Below are positions 1-7,816 of a DNA stretch of 64,000 bases, piece by piece. Position 1 is the stretch's first letter; the number at the start of each line of letters is the position of its first letter. Source of the DNA: Chitinophaga cymbidii (GTDB taxonomy: Bacteria > Bacteroidota > Bacteroidia > Chitinophagales > Chitinophagaceae); contig NZ_BKAU01000002.1 in assembly GCF_007992715.1 (NCBI RefSeq), positions 620,001-684,000 on the forward strand, in the 5' to 3' direction. The translations under genes and the position numbers were made by a program. Under the pieces are notes generated by a model that was given only the letters and a program-made list of their open reading frames with translations, was not told where the DNA came from and ran no database searches.

Positions 1-40
1 CCCGGAAACATCAAGAACCCCGGATTAAGTACATTATCCA

Positions 41-64
41 CCCTTATTGTGCCCCCAATAAGGG
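41..64. repeat. 9-bp perfect inverted repeat
   Basis: CCCTTATTG at 41-49 and CAATAAGGG at 56-64 form a perfect 9-bp dyad with a 6-base loop. There is no T-run on either side, so it is not a standard intrinsic terminator. It lies beyond the 3' end of the minus-strand gene that stops at 159. It could be the 3' hairpin of that transcript or belong to a gene left of the window. The rest of 1-158 shows no gene. Confidence 0.4.
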
Positions 65-158
65 AAATAAGAACAATTAAATACTCTTGTTTTGAAGTAC
101 CTAATAAATAAGTATGTTTAACCATTCTTATTTTGTACCTCTGTTTGATCGAACAACG

Positions 159-344
159 CTATTTTTTCTCATCCTTCTTATCCTTCCCCTTCGGCACCCT
201 CCCCGCTTCCTTCAGCGCCTTCGCCACGATCCATTCCATCTGTCCGTTCACGCTTCTGAACTCATCGGCCGCCCACCGCTCCAACGCATCGTAAGTAGCG
301 CCGTCTATCCGCAACACAAATGATTTTTTTTCTTTCGCAGCCAT
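159..344 (-). CDS. Ribbon-helix-helix (Arc-type) DNA-binding protein
   Basis: A 61-residue basic protein. The N-terminal half (KKSFVLRIDGATYDALERWAADEFRSVNGQMEWIVAKAL, read in pieces) has the form of an Arc/MetJ ribbon-helix-helix fold: a short beta strand with alternating polar side chains (SFVLRI) followed by two amphipathic helices. The C-terminal tail is Lys/Glu/Asp-rich. Such proteins bind DNA as dimers in the major groove, usually at tandem short palindromes. It lies 46 bases downstream of the SPFH gene on the same strand and is probably co-transcribed with it. Tandem palindromes in front of the SPFH gene (1277-1299) are a natural candidate target, which would make it an autorepressor; that is inference. 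It could also be the antitoxin-like half of an unrecognised pair. Confidence 0.8.
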   Translation of the reverse strand: MAAKEKKSFVLRIDGATYDALERWAADEFRSVNGQMEWIVAKALKEAGRVPKGKDKKDEKK

Positions 345-390
345 GAACGTTTATTGATATAGATTATTTTTTCTGATTTCCGGTGATCGT

Positions 391-1260
391 TTACTGGTAC
401 AATGATCCCGTATTCAACACGGGCGTTGCCGCTTTCTCACCGCAAAGCACCACCATCAGGTTGCTCACCATGGCCGCCTTGCGTTCCTCATCCAGCGTTA
501 CGATCTGCTTGCGCGATAATTGTTCCAGTGCCATTTCTACCATGCCTACCGCACCTTCCACGATCTTGCTGCGCGCCGCCACGATAGCGGTGGCCTGCTG
601 GCGCTGGAGCATGGCGCCCGCAATTTCAGGAGCATAGGCCAGGTGGCTGATGCGCGCTTCCCGCACCATAATGCCCGCAGCGAAGAGCCGCTCGTTCAGC
701 TCCTGTTCCAGCAGCTCATTCACTTTCTCCCCGCCATCGCGCAGCGTGATCTCCGCTGTTTCGTCTTCCATCCGGTCATACGGACAACTGGTGGCGAGAT
801 GGCGGACTGCCGCTTCGCTCTGCACCTGTACATATTGCTGAAATCCTTCTACTTCAAACGCCGCCTTGTACGTGTCGTTTACCTGCCATACGATCACCGC
901 AGCGATCTCGATGGGATTGCCCATTTTGTCGTTCACCTTCAGCGTTTGTCCGTTCAGGTTATGCGCGCGCAGCGAGATGTTTTGCGAACGGTACAAAGGG
1001 TTCACCCACAGCAGCCCGTTCTGCTTTACCGTGCCTACGTACTTGCCGAAGAAAGTAAGCACGCGGGAATGGTTGGGGTTCACGATCATGATGCCTTTGG
1101 AAATAAAAATGAACGCAATGGCAAGAAGGATGGCGAGGACCGTCCACCCCCCGCTGTCATACCGCGAAGCCTGCACCACGGCGTAAATGCCGCCAAAAAA
1201 ACTGAGAATGGATAATACAAAAGCGAGGTAGCCGGACATCGGCCTGATTATCTTTTCCAT
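391..1260 (-). CDS. SPFH/Band 7 domain membrane protein
   Basis: A 289-residue member of the stomatin/prohibitin/flotillin (SPFH, Band 7) superfamily. Two hydrophobic segments at roughly residues 10-32 and 38-58 anchor it to the inner membrane. The SPFH domain follows at about residues 60-230 ([18 protein letters not shown], then GLLWVNPLY and [11 protein letters not shown]). The last 50 residues look helical and likely oligomerise. Family members form large membrane rings or scaffolds, often around proteases, but the partner here is not visible. The start ATG at 1260 lies about 35 bases downstream of a minus-strand TATATTTG box. Its neighbour is the ribbon-helix-helix gene at 159-344, probably in the same transcript. 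The family assignment is secure; the cellular role is not. Confidence 0.88.
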   Translation of the reverse strand: MEKIIRPMSGYLAFVLSILSFFGGIYAVVQASRYDSGGWTVLAILLAIAFIFISKGIMIVNPNHSRVLTFFGKYVGTVKQNGLLWVNPLYRSQNISLRAHNLNGQTLKVNDKMGNPIEIAAVIVWQVNDTYKAAFEVEGFQQYVQVQSEAAVRHLATSCPYDRMEDETAEITLRDGGEKVNELLEQELNERLFAAGIMVREARISHLAYAPEIAGAMLQRQQATAIVAARSKIVEGAVGMVEMALEQLSRKQIVTLDEERKAAMVSNLMVVLCGEKAATPVLNTGSLYQ

Positions 1261-1276
1261 AATGGGGATATTTTAA

Positions 1277-1303
1277 TTTGATATCAATTTGATATCAAAT
1301 ATA
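1277..1303 (-). promoter_or_regulatory. SPFH-RHH promoter with tandem palindromic operator
   Basis: On the minus strand 1303-1296 reads TATATTTG, matching the Bacteroidota -7 consensus TAnnTTTG. A CAAA at 1322-1325 is a possible -33 element with an 18-base spacer. Two copies of the 11-mer TTTGATATCAA lie head to tail at 1277-1287 and 1288-1298; each contains the 10-bp palindrome TTGATATCAA. Centres are 11 bp apart, about one helical turn, and the repeats cover the -7 box and the start of transcription. This is the layout expected of a repressor operator, possibly for the adjacent ribbon-helix-helix protein. Confidence 0.65.
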
Positions 1304-1426
1304 ATTTTCTTTTCGGGATTTCAAAACATATTTTTTTTAAAGCGAAAAACCCATACACACAGAAACATGCCGGCGCCGCCGGTACTAATGCCGGATCGGG
1401 GGAAACGATTAAATCGCGGGAACCAT

Positions 1427-1458
1427 AAAAAAAAGCCAGCCCGTGGGAGGGCCGGCTT
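1427..1458 (-). terminator. Intrinsic terminator of the AraC-type regulator
   Basis: On the minus strand AAGCCGGCCC pairs with GGGCTGGCTT around a 6-base loop, with one mismatch, and is followed by eight T residues (1434-1427). It begins 26 bases past the stop of the AraC gene at 1484. In the remainder of 1304-1483 I see no gene. Confidence 0.75.
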
Positions 1459-1483
1459 CCGGTTATTATTGAAGACTGTCAGA

Positions 1484-2359
1484 TCAGTTTTCTTTCAATC
1501 GTAATTCATTCTTGTACTCCTTCGGCGTTTTCCCAACGATCTCTTTAAAGAAGCGGTTGAAGTTGGACAGATTCTTGAACCCGCAGGAATAAGCGATCTC
1601 CGCAATAGACCAGTCCTCTTCCGTCAGGCGCTTGCAGGCATGCCCGATGCGCACCTCGTTGAGGAACTGTACAAAGGATTTCTTCGTACGGTTTTTAAAG
1701 AACCGGCAGAATGACTGCGGCGAAAGGTTGGTAATGCCCGCCACGTCCTGCAGGGAGATCTCCTTGGAGAAATTGTTCATCACATATTTGAATACCTCGT
1801 CGATCTTGTGATTGTCCTTTACATTGTAGGCATGTGAATACCCGGTGCTGGCAAGGTAGTAGCAGTCTTTGGTCTCGGACAAGGTCTTGAGAATGTTCAG
1901 CAGCGAAATGATCCTTTCCAGTCCCTCTTTTTTGGGAAGCTCGAGAATTTCTTCCTTCAGCTTTTCCTGCGTGTCGCCGATGACCTTCATGCCGCGCTGC
2001 GCACGGTGAAAGAGATCGGAGAGCGCTTTGGTTTCGGGAAGACCATAAAATTTGTCGCCGAAAATATCTTTCGGAAAATAGATAACAACGGAACGCGCCT
2101 TCAGCGCTTCGTTGTGATGATGATACGCTTCATCATTGTACCATACATGCGGGATATTAGGCCCCAGGAACACCATGTCGCCTACATCAAAGCTTTCAAT
2201 GCTGTCTCCAACAATTCGTTTGCCATGACTCTCGGTAACATACACCAGCTCGCATTCGGGATGGAAATGGAAAGGTGTATTAAAAAAAGGATCGCATCGC
2301 TCAATAATGGTGATCTGGTTGTCGGCAAAGGCCCCCACTTTAATAAGAATGGGTTTCAT
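1484..2359 (-). CDS. AraC-family transcriptional regulator with cupin sensor domain
   Basis: A 291-residue regulator. The N-terminal part (about residues 20-100) has the cupin signature of sugar-sensing AraC proteins: PFHFHPECELVYVTE and later GDMVFLGPNIPHVWYND. The C-terminal 100 residues carry the two helix-turn-helix motifs (ISLQDVAGITNLSPQSFCRFFKN and WSIAEIAYSCGFKNLSNFNRFFK), ending in the usual GKTPKEYKNEL. The family normally activates nearby sugar-use genes on binding a carbohydrate. It is transcribed divergently from the LacI-type gene at 2662 and ends in its own terminator. A minus-strand TAAATTTG box at 2442-2435 may be its promoter. The ligand cannot be told from sequence; the nearby SusC/SusD loci are plausible targets. 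Confidence 0.9.
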   Translation of the reverse strand: MKPILIKVGAFADNQITIIERCDPFFNTPFHFHPECELVYVTESHGKRIVGDSIESFDVGDMVFLGPNIPHVWYNDEAYHHHNEALKARSVVIYFPKDIFGDKFYGLPETKALSDLFHRAQRGMKVIGDTQEKLKEEILELPKKEGLERIISLLNILKTLSETKDCYYLASTGYSHAYNVKDNHKIDEVFKYVMNNFSKEISLQDVAGITNLSPQSFCRFFKNRTKKSFVQFLNEVRIGHACKRLTEEDWSIAEIAYSCGFKNLSNFNRFFKEIVGKTPKEYKNELRLKEN

Positions 2360-2661
2360 GCTTCCTTATTGTTTTAGTCCTATGAAAAAGCTGGCTGAAC
2401 GTCTGCCATTTTAAATTCTATTTTGCCAAATTATCAAATTTATGTTAAAAAAGTACAAGTCGGAATAAATATCTTGACCGAATTCTCAAAGTTTTAGCAT
2501 AATTTTAGCAAATCCCGTTTAAGCTCTTGCCGGTGGCTATTTTTCGCGCAAACGCACTGTGCGAAGGCGTTCCGGCAGGATTTCTTTCAGATTTATGATA
2601 TTTTATGTACCTTGTCGTTTGCTAAATCGATTAAGCTTTAGCACGACCCTCGAACCACAAT
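2360..2661. other. Divergent intergenic region between araC-type and lacI-type regulators
   Basis: AT-rich 302-base region holding both regulators' promoters. On the minus strand TAAATTTG at 2442-2435 fits the -7 consensus for the AraC-type gene. On the plus strand TACCTTG at 2608-2614 is a weaker -7 candidate for the LacI-type gene, directly followed by the dyad at 2614-2647. No open reading frame here looks real. Confidence 0.5.
2614..2647. promoter_or_regulatory. Candidate LacI-type operator upstream of the lacI-type gene
   Basis: GCTAAATCGATTAAGC at 2621-2636 is a 16-bp near-perfect palindrome (7 of 8 positions) centred on CpG, the usual form of a LacI-family operator. It is embedded in a wider dyad: GTCGT at 2614-2618 with ACGAC at 2643-2647, and GCTAAA at 2621-2626 with TTTAGC at 2637-2642. 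It sits on the likely transcription start, 15 bases before the ATG at 2662, so autorepression is likely. Confidence 0.6.
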
Positions 2662-3693
2662 ATGAAAGGAGTATCCATTAAAGATATCGCGAAGCAAGCC
2701 GGTGTTTCACCAACCACCGTGTCATTCGTACTGAACGGCAAAGCAAAAGAAAAAAGGATCAGCGACCAGGTCAGCAAGAAAATACTCAAGCTGGCCAGCA
2801 AGCTGAAATACAAGCCCAACCAGCTCGCCAGGGGATTACGAACCGGCAAGACCAAAACGATCGGCCTTATCGTGGAAGACATCGCCAACCACTTCTTCGC
2901 CAACGTAGCAAAGATCGTGGAGGAAGAAGCGGACAAATTCGGATACAAAGTGCTGTACGGCAGCACGGAAGACGATCTCACCAAAGCGAAAGGATTGCTG
3001 GAAGTGCTGGAATACCGGCAGGTAGACGGCTATATCATCACGCCTACACCGAATCTCGACAAAGAGATCGAGTCCCTCAAGAACGCCCGCAAGCCCATGG
3101 TGCTGATGGACCGTTATCTTCCGCAGATCCCCACCAATTATGTAATGGTGAACAACTTCCAGGGCGCTTTTGACGCCGCCGAATACCTGCTCAACCTCGG
3201 TTATGGAAAGATTGCGCTGGTCACCACCACTTCCGAACAGATACAGATGAAGGAGCGCCTCAACGGCTTCACCGCCGCCATGAAAGCGCATAACGCCAGC
3301 TTTCCCCGGAAAATGCTGAAAAAGATCCCCTTCACCGCTACCAAGGAAGAAGCGCTGGAACAGATCAAATCCTTTATCAAAGGCATTCCCGACCTGGACG
3401 CGATATTCTTCAGCACCAACTATCTCGGCATCTACGGCATTGAAAGCATCAAGGAACTGGGCCTGAAGATAGGAGAGGACGTAGCCGTGATCAGCTTCGA
3501 CGATCACGATCTTTTCCGGCTGCATACGCCCGGCATCACCTGCGTAGCCCAACCGATCAACGACATTGCCCGGAACCTCATCCAGGTGCTGATGGGCGAA
3601 CTGAACGGCAACGTCAGCCAGATCAACCAGGTCATCCTGCCCGCAACGCTGCTCAAACGGGAGTCCTGCGGAAAAGCAACCCTTGCCCGGTAA
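2662..3693 (+). CDS. LacI-family transcriptional regulator
   Basis: A 343-residue repressor of normal LacI-family length. Residues 4-50 form the DNA-binding headpiece (VSIKDIAKQAGVSPTTVSFVLNGK) with the hinge helix KYKPNQLARGLRTGKT. The remainder is a periplasmic-binding-protein-like core (TIGLIVEDIANHFFANVAKIVEEEADKFGYKVLYGST through DVAVISFDDHDLFRLHTPGITCVAQP) that binds a sugar or sugar derivative. The ATG at 2662 is preceded by a CpG-centred dyad that suggests autoregulation. It lies directly upstream of two SusC/SusD pairs on the same strand, so those importers are the likely regulon; related but weaker sequences occur at 4089-4104 and 9682-9690. The effector sugar is unknown. Confidence 0.92.
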   Translation: MKGVSIKDIAKQAGVSPTTVSFVLNGKAKEKRISDQVSKKILKLASKLKYKPNQLARGLRTGKTKTIGLIVEDIANHFFANVAKIVEEEADKFGYKVLYGSTEDDLTKAKGLLEVLEYRQVDGYIITPTPNLDKEIESLKNARKPMVLMDRYLPQIPTNYVMVNNFQGAFDAAEYLLNLGYGKIALVTTTSEQIQMKERLNGFTAAMKAHNASFPRKMLKKIPFTATKEEALEQIKSFIKGIPDLDAIFFSTNYLGIYGIESIKELGLKIGEDVAVISFDDHDLFRLHTPGITCVAQPINDIARNLIQVLMGELNGNVSQINQVILPATLLKRESCGKATLAR

Positions 3694-3725
3694 TATTATT
3701 TTGCAGTAAGTCGGTCTACTTTTAT

Positions 3726-3758
3726 CATTTTTTAAAAAGTTTCTACATTTTTTAAAAA
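3726..3758. repeat. Two 13-bp A/T direct repeats upstream of the first susC promoter
   Basis: CATTTTTTAAAAA occurs at 3726-3738 and again, identical, at 3746-3758, spaced 20 bp (about two helical turns). Each copy is itself nearly palindromic. They end 14 bases before the -33 element at 3773, the position of an UP element or an activator site. They could also serve as a weak terminator region for the LacI-type gene. Confidence 0.5.
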
Positions 3759-3772
3759 AAGCTGCCCGAGGT

Positions 3773-3804
3773 TTTGTTTTTTAACAAAAAGTTGGCTATG
3801 TTTG
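3773..3804 (+). promoter_or_regulatory. Bacteroidota-type promoter of the first SusC/SusD pair
   Basis: TTTG at 3773-3776, a 20-base spacer and TATGTTTG at 3797-3804 match the primary sigma factor consensus of the phylum. Transcription would begin near 3811, giving a leader of about 670 bases before the susC start at 4484. Confidence 0.65.
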
Positions 3805-4483
3805 AATTGTGATTATGAGCCAAAATCGAACAGTGAATTTTTGAACCGGCATTAGAACATCAGGAATCCGCAGCGGTTCTTTTCCGACAGGTAAACATTT
3901 CAGTGAGCAAAGATTATTAATTATACCTAACGATATGCAAACAGGATCGGCAGTAGTTCGCCGCCGGGCCAAATAGTCGCAGGCCCTCACTTTTAGACGA
4001 TGTGCAGGACTAAATTGAGAAGGAATTTCACGTAGGCCGGCAATCAGCAACCGGGATCATTTTTTAATCTGACAAAAACGTAAACGCAATTAAATCGAGG
4101 TAGCATTATTCAGCAATTCATGTAAACTAAACTTAAGTCTAACTAACACTTCAACTTCAGTCGACTGTTTTTTCCAAATCTAACGACGTTCTCAGCAAAA
4201 AAATCGAAACAGATTTTTTAACAAAAAAACATTCAGCAAAACGTAAACACTCAACCAGAATCAGCATCAGTCCGGCTTACAGGGTCGCGCACGATCTCTT
4301 GTGCAATTCCCGTATGTAGGCTGTGGCTGTACCAGTGAATTATTCAGACATGTAAAGCAGGATCAACTCATGCTATCGGGCCTGTGCATCCGCCACTCCC
4401 GGTACAGGCACCGCTGTGCTGTGACGTTGCGTACATGTATCATTCAACAGCTTAGTTTATTTCAATTCTTAAATCAGATAACA
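3805..4483 (+). other. Long 5' leader of the first susC gene
   Basis: No convincing coding region. An in-frame extension of the susC frame back to a GTG at 4301 has no signal peptide and is rejected. Visible structure: a weak LacI-like site at 4089-4104 (11 of 16 matches to the operator at 2621); an A/T inverted repeat AAAAAATC at 4198-4205 with GATTTTTT at 4212-4219; and a block at 4269-4304 containing AGTCCGG, TTACAGGGT and then a hairpin (GCACGA, loop TCTC, TTGTGC). A very similar block occurs in the leader of the second susC at 9817-9863. Confidence 0.5.
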
Positions 4484-7400
4484 ATGAAAAGATCACTACT
4501 ATTAGTGCTTCTGTGCTTGTTCGCATGCAGTACCATGTTGATGGCGCAGGAGAAAAAAACAATCAGGGGCGTGGTACGGGACGAAACGGGTGAAGGGCTG
4601 ATCGGCGCTACCGTCGTTGAAAAGGGAACGACCAACGCAACGCTTACGGGAGAGGACGGCCGCTTCAGCATGAAAGTACCTCCCAATGCAACCCTGGTAG
4701 TTTCTTTCATCGGTTATAAATCAAAATCCCTGACCGCCAGCGGCGATGATCTGACCATTCTGTTGGAACCTTCCGCGGGCGATCTGCAGGAAGTGGTGGT
4801 AACATCTTTCGGCATTACCCGGCAGCAGAAAGCGCTGGGATATGCGGTAAGCACCGTAAAAGGGGAAGACCTTACAAAAACGGCTTCTCCCAATTTCGCG
4901 ACGGCGTTATATGGTAAAGCGCCCGGCGTCCGCATCGGCGCTACCCCCGGCGGGGCCACCAGCGCAGCCAATATTACTGTCCGAGGCATTAACTCCATCA
5001 CCGGCAAAAGCCAGCCGCTGATCGTGCTGGACGGTGTACCTATTCGTGATGGCGAAGTAAAAAACAATGACTACTGGGGTGACCAGCGTCTTAGGGGCAA
5101 CGGCCTGCTGGACCTCAACCCGGAAGATATTGAAAGCATCTCCGTGCTGAAAGGCGCTCCTGCCGCAGCATTGTACGGCTCCGAAGCGGTGAACGGCGTG
5201 TTGCTCGTAACCACTAAAAAAGCAAAAGGGTTCAGTGTGGACTTTAACGCCAACTACAACTTTGACCAGGTGGCGTTCCTGCCACGTTATCAAAATGTAA
5301 GAGGGCCCGGCGCTCCCATACATGTGAGCAACGGCGGTCAGGATGCGGAAGGCTTCGTGTATTTTGACCTGGATGGTGATGGTACAAATGAAACACGCGG
5401 TCTTCCCAACTTTACGATCAACTTCGGCGCACCGTTCGATGGAAAGCCCACGCTGGCCTGGGACGGGCGCGTGATCCCCTACGAAGCGCAGAAAGATAAT
5501 TACAAAGGATTGTTCCGCACAGCGAATAACTCTGCCGCAACGGTTGCTGTTTCCCAAGCCAGCGACAACAGTAATGTCCGGCTCTCACTCACCCGCCAGG
5601 ATAACCAGGGCGTGAGCCTTGGAGCGGATAACTCCAAGAACATCGCTAACCTGAACAGCAGCCTGCGGTTAGGCAACAAAGTGAATGTAGACCTGCTGGT
5701 GAATTTCATCAACCAGCGAACCAAGAACCGTCCGTATTCTGTAGACCGGATGATCAACAACTTCACGGGTATGATCGGTCGGTTCGACAACGCGGACTGG
5801 TACTTAGACAATTACAAGACCAGCAAAGGGTACCGCTACAGGACTGGTACAGAACAAAGTCTCACGCCGGATGAAAATATCATCCATCCAGGGTTCAGAG
5901 GTGATATTGGAGAATATATCTGGAGGGTGAAGGAACACAACGAAGAAGAATTGAGCAACCGTGTAATCGCCAGCCTGACGAATAACTGGCAAATTGTCCG
6001 CGATCTTAAACTTAGGGCAAGGCTCGCTACGGACTTCACTTCCATGAAAACGGAAAGTCGCCAGTCCACAGAGATACCGTTGGCATTCGGCAATTCGGGC
6101 TTCTTCAAAATCTCCAACTATGAAAATGCAATCCTGTACGGAGACGTGCTGCTGACTTACAATAGGAAGCTTTCTTCTGACCTGGAGCTGAACGTGATGG
6201 GCGGTTATACTGCTACCAAGGAAACCGGTTCCACGGTGGCCAGGGAAACCAACGGCGGCCTCAGTGTGGAGAACTGGTTTGATGTAGCAGCCTCCGTCAA
6301 TACACCTGGCGGGAGTGCTACACGTTATTCCGTCGTAAGAGATGCTTTTATCGGCACTGCCAATCTCTCTTTCAAGGAATACCTGTTCCTGGAAGCTACA
6401 CTCCGCAGCGACCGCACTTCTACCATGCATCCGAGCGAGAACAGCTTCCTGTACCCGTCTGTAAACGGTAGCTTTGTTTTCTCCGATGCGTGGAAAATGC
6501 CGGCCTTCATCAGCTACGGTAAAGTGCGTGGTTCCTGGGGCATGGTGGGTAACTATCCGGACCGCTATCAGGCCAATATTGCCTATACCCAGAATACGCT
6601 CGGTGTGCAGAAATCAGGTGGTCAGCCTGTTATCTATACCACGATCCCCTCTTCATTCGGTAATGATGGCATCAGGGCGGAAGTGAAAAAAGAATATGAG
6701 TTCGGCCTGGAAATGAGCTTTGTTAACAACAGGATAGGGCTGGACGTATCGTATTATAACGCCAGGATCGTTGATCAGATATTGCCGCTGACCATTCCTT
6801 CATCATCCGGCGCAACCTCGGTATTGACCAACATTGGCACCCTTCGCAACCGCGGAATTGAAGTGGGATTGAAAGGTGCTCCTGTAAAATCAAAGGATAT
6901 GAGATGGGATGTCAACCTCAACTTCGCTTTGAACAGGAATACAGTGGAAAAGCTGGCTACCGGTTCAGATGAATTGCTGCACGCGGATTACGATGGTAAT
7001 GCCGCACAGCTGATCTCCAAAGTAGGCCAGCCGATGGGTGATTTTTATGCGCATCCCATCGCAAGGGACGACAACGGAAATCCAATCGTGGACCCGGACG
7101 GACTGTACAAGCTGGATGAAAAAATGGTGAAAGTAGGGAATGCCATGCCGAAAGTAGTAGGCGGGTTCATCAATACATTCACCTACAAATCCCTTGCCCT
7201 GGAAGTTGTACTGGATTACCGCCTCGGCGGATATGTGATGCCTACCGGCATTAACTGGATGATCAGCCGCGGCCTGCTGGAAGAAAGCCTGAACTATATG
7301 GACAAAGCGCACGGCGGCCTCAGCTATTACCGGGACGCAGGCGGCAAAGGCATCCTCACCGATCAGCCCAAAGGCCCCAATGGCGAGCAGGTATTCAACG

Positions 7401-7789
7401 ACGGCATGCTGATGGAAGGTGTGACGAACGACGGCCAGACGAACACCAACGTGATCTCGCAGGCATACTACTACTGGAACACTTACAACTGGGGTGGCCC
7501 GCAATACAGCAAATCCCGTTACGAGCTGTATATCCAGAAGAACTCTTACGTGAAAATGAGGGAGCTTTCACTAAGCTATAATTTCCCGACCGCCATTGCG
7601 GGCAAGATCGGGGCGAAGCGGCTTCAGCTGTCTGTTTTCGGCAGGAACCTCTTCTACCTCTACCGCACATTGAAAGACCTGGATGCTGAACAGACCACGG
7701 CCGGTTCAAGATGGCATCAGACATTGACCAATGCCGGAACGAACCCAAGCACCAGGACCATGGGCGTTATGGTAAGGGCCAATTTCTAA
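4484..7789 (+). CDS. SusC/RagA-family TonB-dependent outer membrane transporter
   Basis: A 1101-residue outer-membrane transporter. The chosen ATG at 4484 begins a clean signal peptide (MKRSLLLVLLCLFACSTMLMAQ). A carboxypeptidase-regulatory-like beta sandwich follows (about residues 23-105), then the plug (LQEVVVTSFGITRQQKALGYAVSTVKGEDL; GKAPGVRIG; ITVRGINSITGKSQPLIVLDGVPI; VLKGAPAAALYGSEAVNGVLLVTTKK) and a long beta barrel ending in the aromatic terminal strand GVMVRANF. It has no N-terminal STN domain, so it is not the type that signals to an anti-sigma factor. It works with the SusD lipoprotein 27 bases downstream to import glycans or other oligomers using TonB energy. The substrate cannot be read from sequence; no glycosidase accompanies it. 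Confidence 0.93.
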   Translation: MKRSLLLVLLCLFACSTMLMAQEKKTIRGVVRDETGEGLIGATVVEKGTTNATLTGEDGRFSMKVPPNATLVVSFIGYKSKSLTASGDDLTILLEPSAGDLQEVVVTSFGITRQQKALGYAVSTVKGEDLTKTASPNFATALYGKAPGVRIGATPGGATSAANITVRGINSITGKSQPLIVLDGVPIRDGEVKNNDYWGDQRLRGNGLLDLNPEDIESISVLKGAPAAALYGSEAVNGVLLVTTKKAKGFSVDFNANYNFDQVAFLPRYQNVRGPGAPIHVSNGGQDAEGFVYFDLDGDGTNETRGLPNFTINFGAPFDGKPTLAWDGRVIPYEAQKDNYKGLFRTANNSAATVAVSQASDNSNVRLSLTRQDNQGVSLGADNSKNIANLNSSLRLGNKVNVDLLVNFINQRTKNRPYSVDRMINNFTGMIGRFDNADWYLDNYKTSKGYRYRTGTEQSLTPDENIIHPGFRGDIGEYIWRVKEHNEEELSNRVIASLTNNWQIVRDLKLRARLATDFTSMKTESRQSTEIPLAFGNSGFFKISNYENAILYGDVLLTYNRKLSSDLELNVMGGYTATKETGSTVARETNGGLSVENWFDVAASVNTPGGSATRYSVVRDAFIGTANLSFKEYLFLEATLRSDRTSTMHPSENSFLYPSVNGSFVFSDAWKMPAFISYGKVRGSWGMVGNYPDRYQANIAYTQNTLGVQKSGGQPVIYTTIPSSFGNDGIRAEVKKEYEFGLEMSFVNNRIGLDVSYYNARIVDQILPLTIPSSSGATSVLTNIGTLRNRGIEVGLKGAPVKSKDMRWDVNLNFALNRNTVEKLATGSDELLHADYDGNAAQLISKVGQPMGDFYAHPIARDDNGNPIVDPDGLYKLDEKMVKVGNAMPKVVGGFINTFTYKSLALEVVLDYRLGGYVMPTGINWMISRGLLEESLNYMDKAHGGLSYYRDAGGKGILTDQPKGPNGEQVFNDGMLMEGVTNDGQTNTNVISQAYYYWNTYNWGGPQYSKSRYELYIQKNSYVKMRELSLSYNFPTAIAGKIGAKRLQLSVFGRNLFYLYRTLKDLDAEQTTAGSRWHQTLTNAGTNPSTRTMGVMVRANF

Positions 7790-7816
7790 TCCTCATTCAG
7801 CACAAAAAGAATTTTT

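Noticed and set aside
106..133. AAATAAG/CTTATTT inverted repeat near the left edge as a terminator of the RHH gene
   Set aside because: A/T-only seven-pair stem with a 14-base loop and no clear T-run is too weak to call.
3796..4050. 84-codon minus-strand frame in the first susC leader
   Set aside because: No similarity to any family I know, no promoter or initiation context, and it lies in a region better explained as the untranslated leader.
4198..4219. AAAAAATC/GATTTTTT hairpin as an attenuator terminator before susC
   Set aside because: The stem is A/T-rich with only one G-C pair, and no leader peptide or alternative pairing was found.
4301..4483. N-terminal extension of the first SusC protein
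   Set aside because: The extension is Cys/His/Arg-rich with no signal peptide, whereas the ATG at 4484 opens a normal signal peptide.
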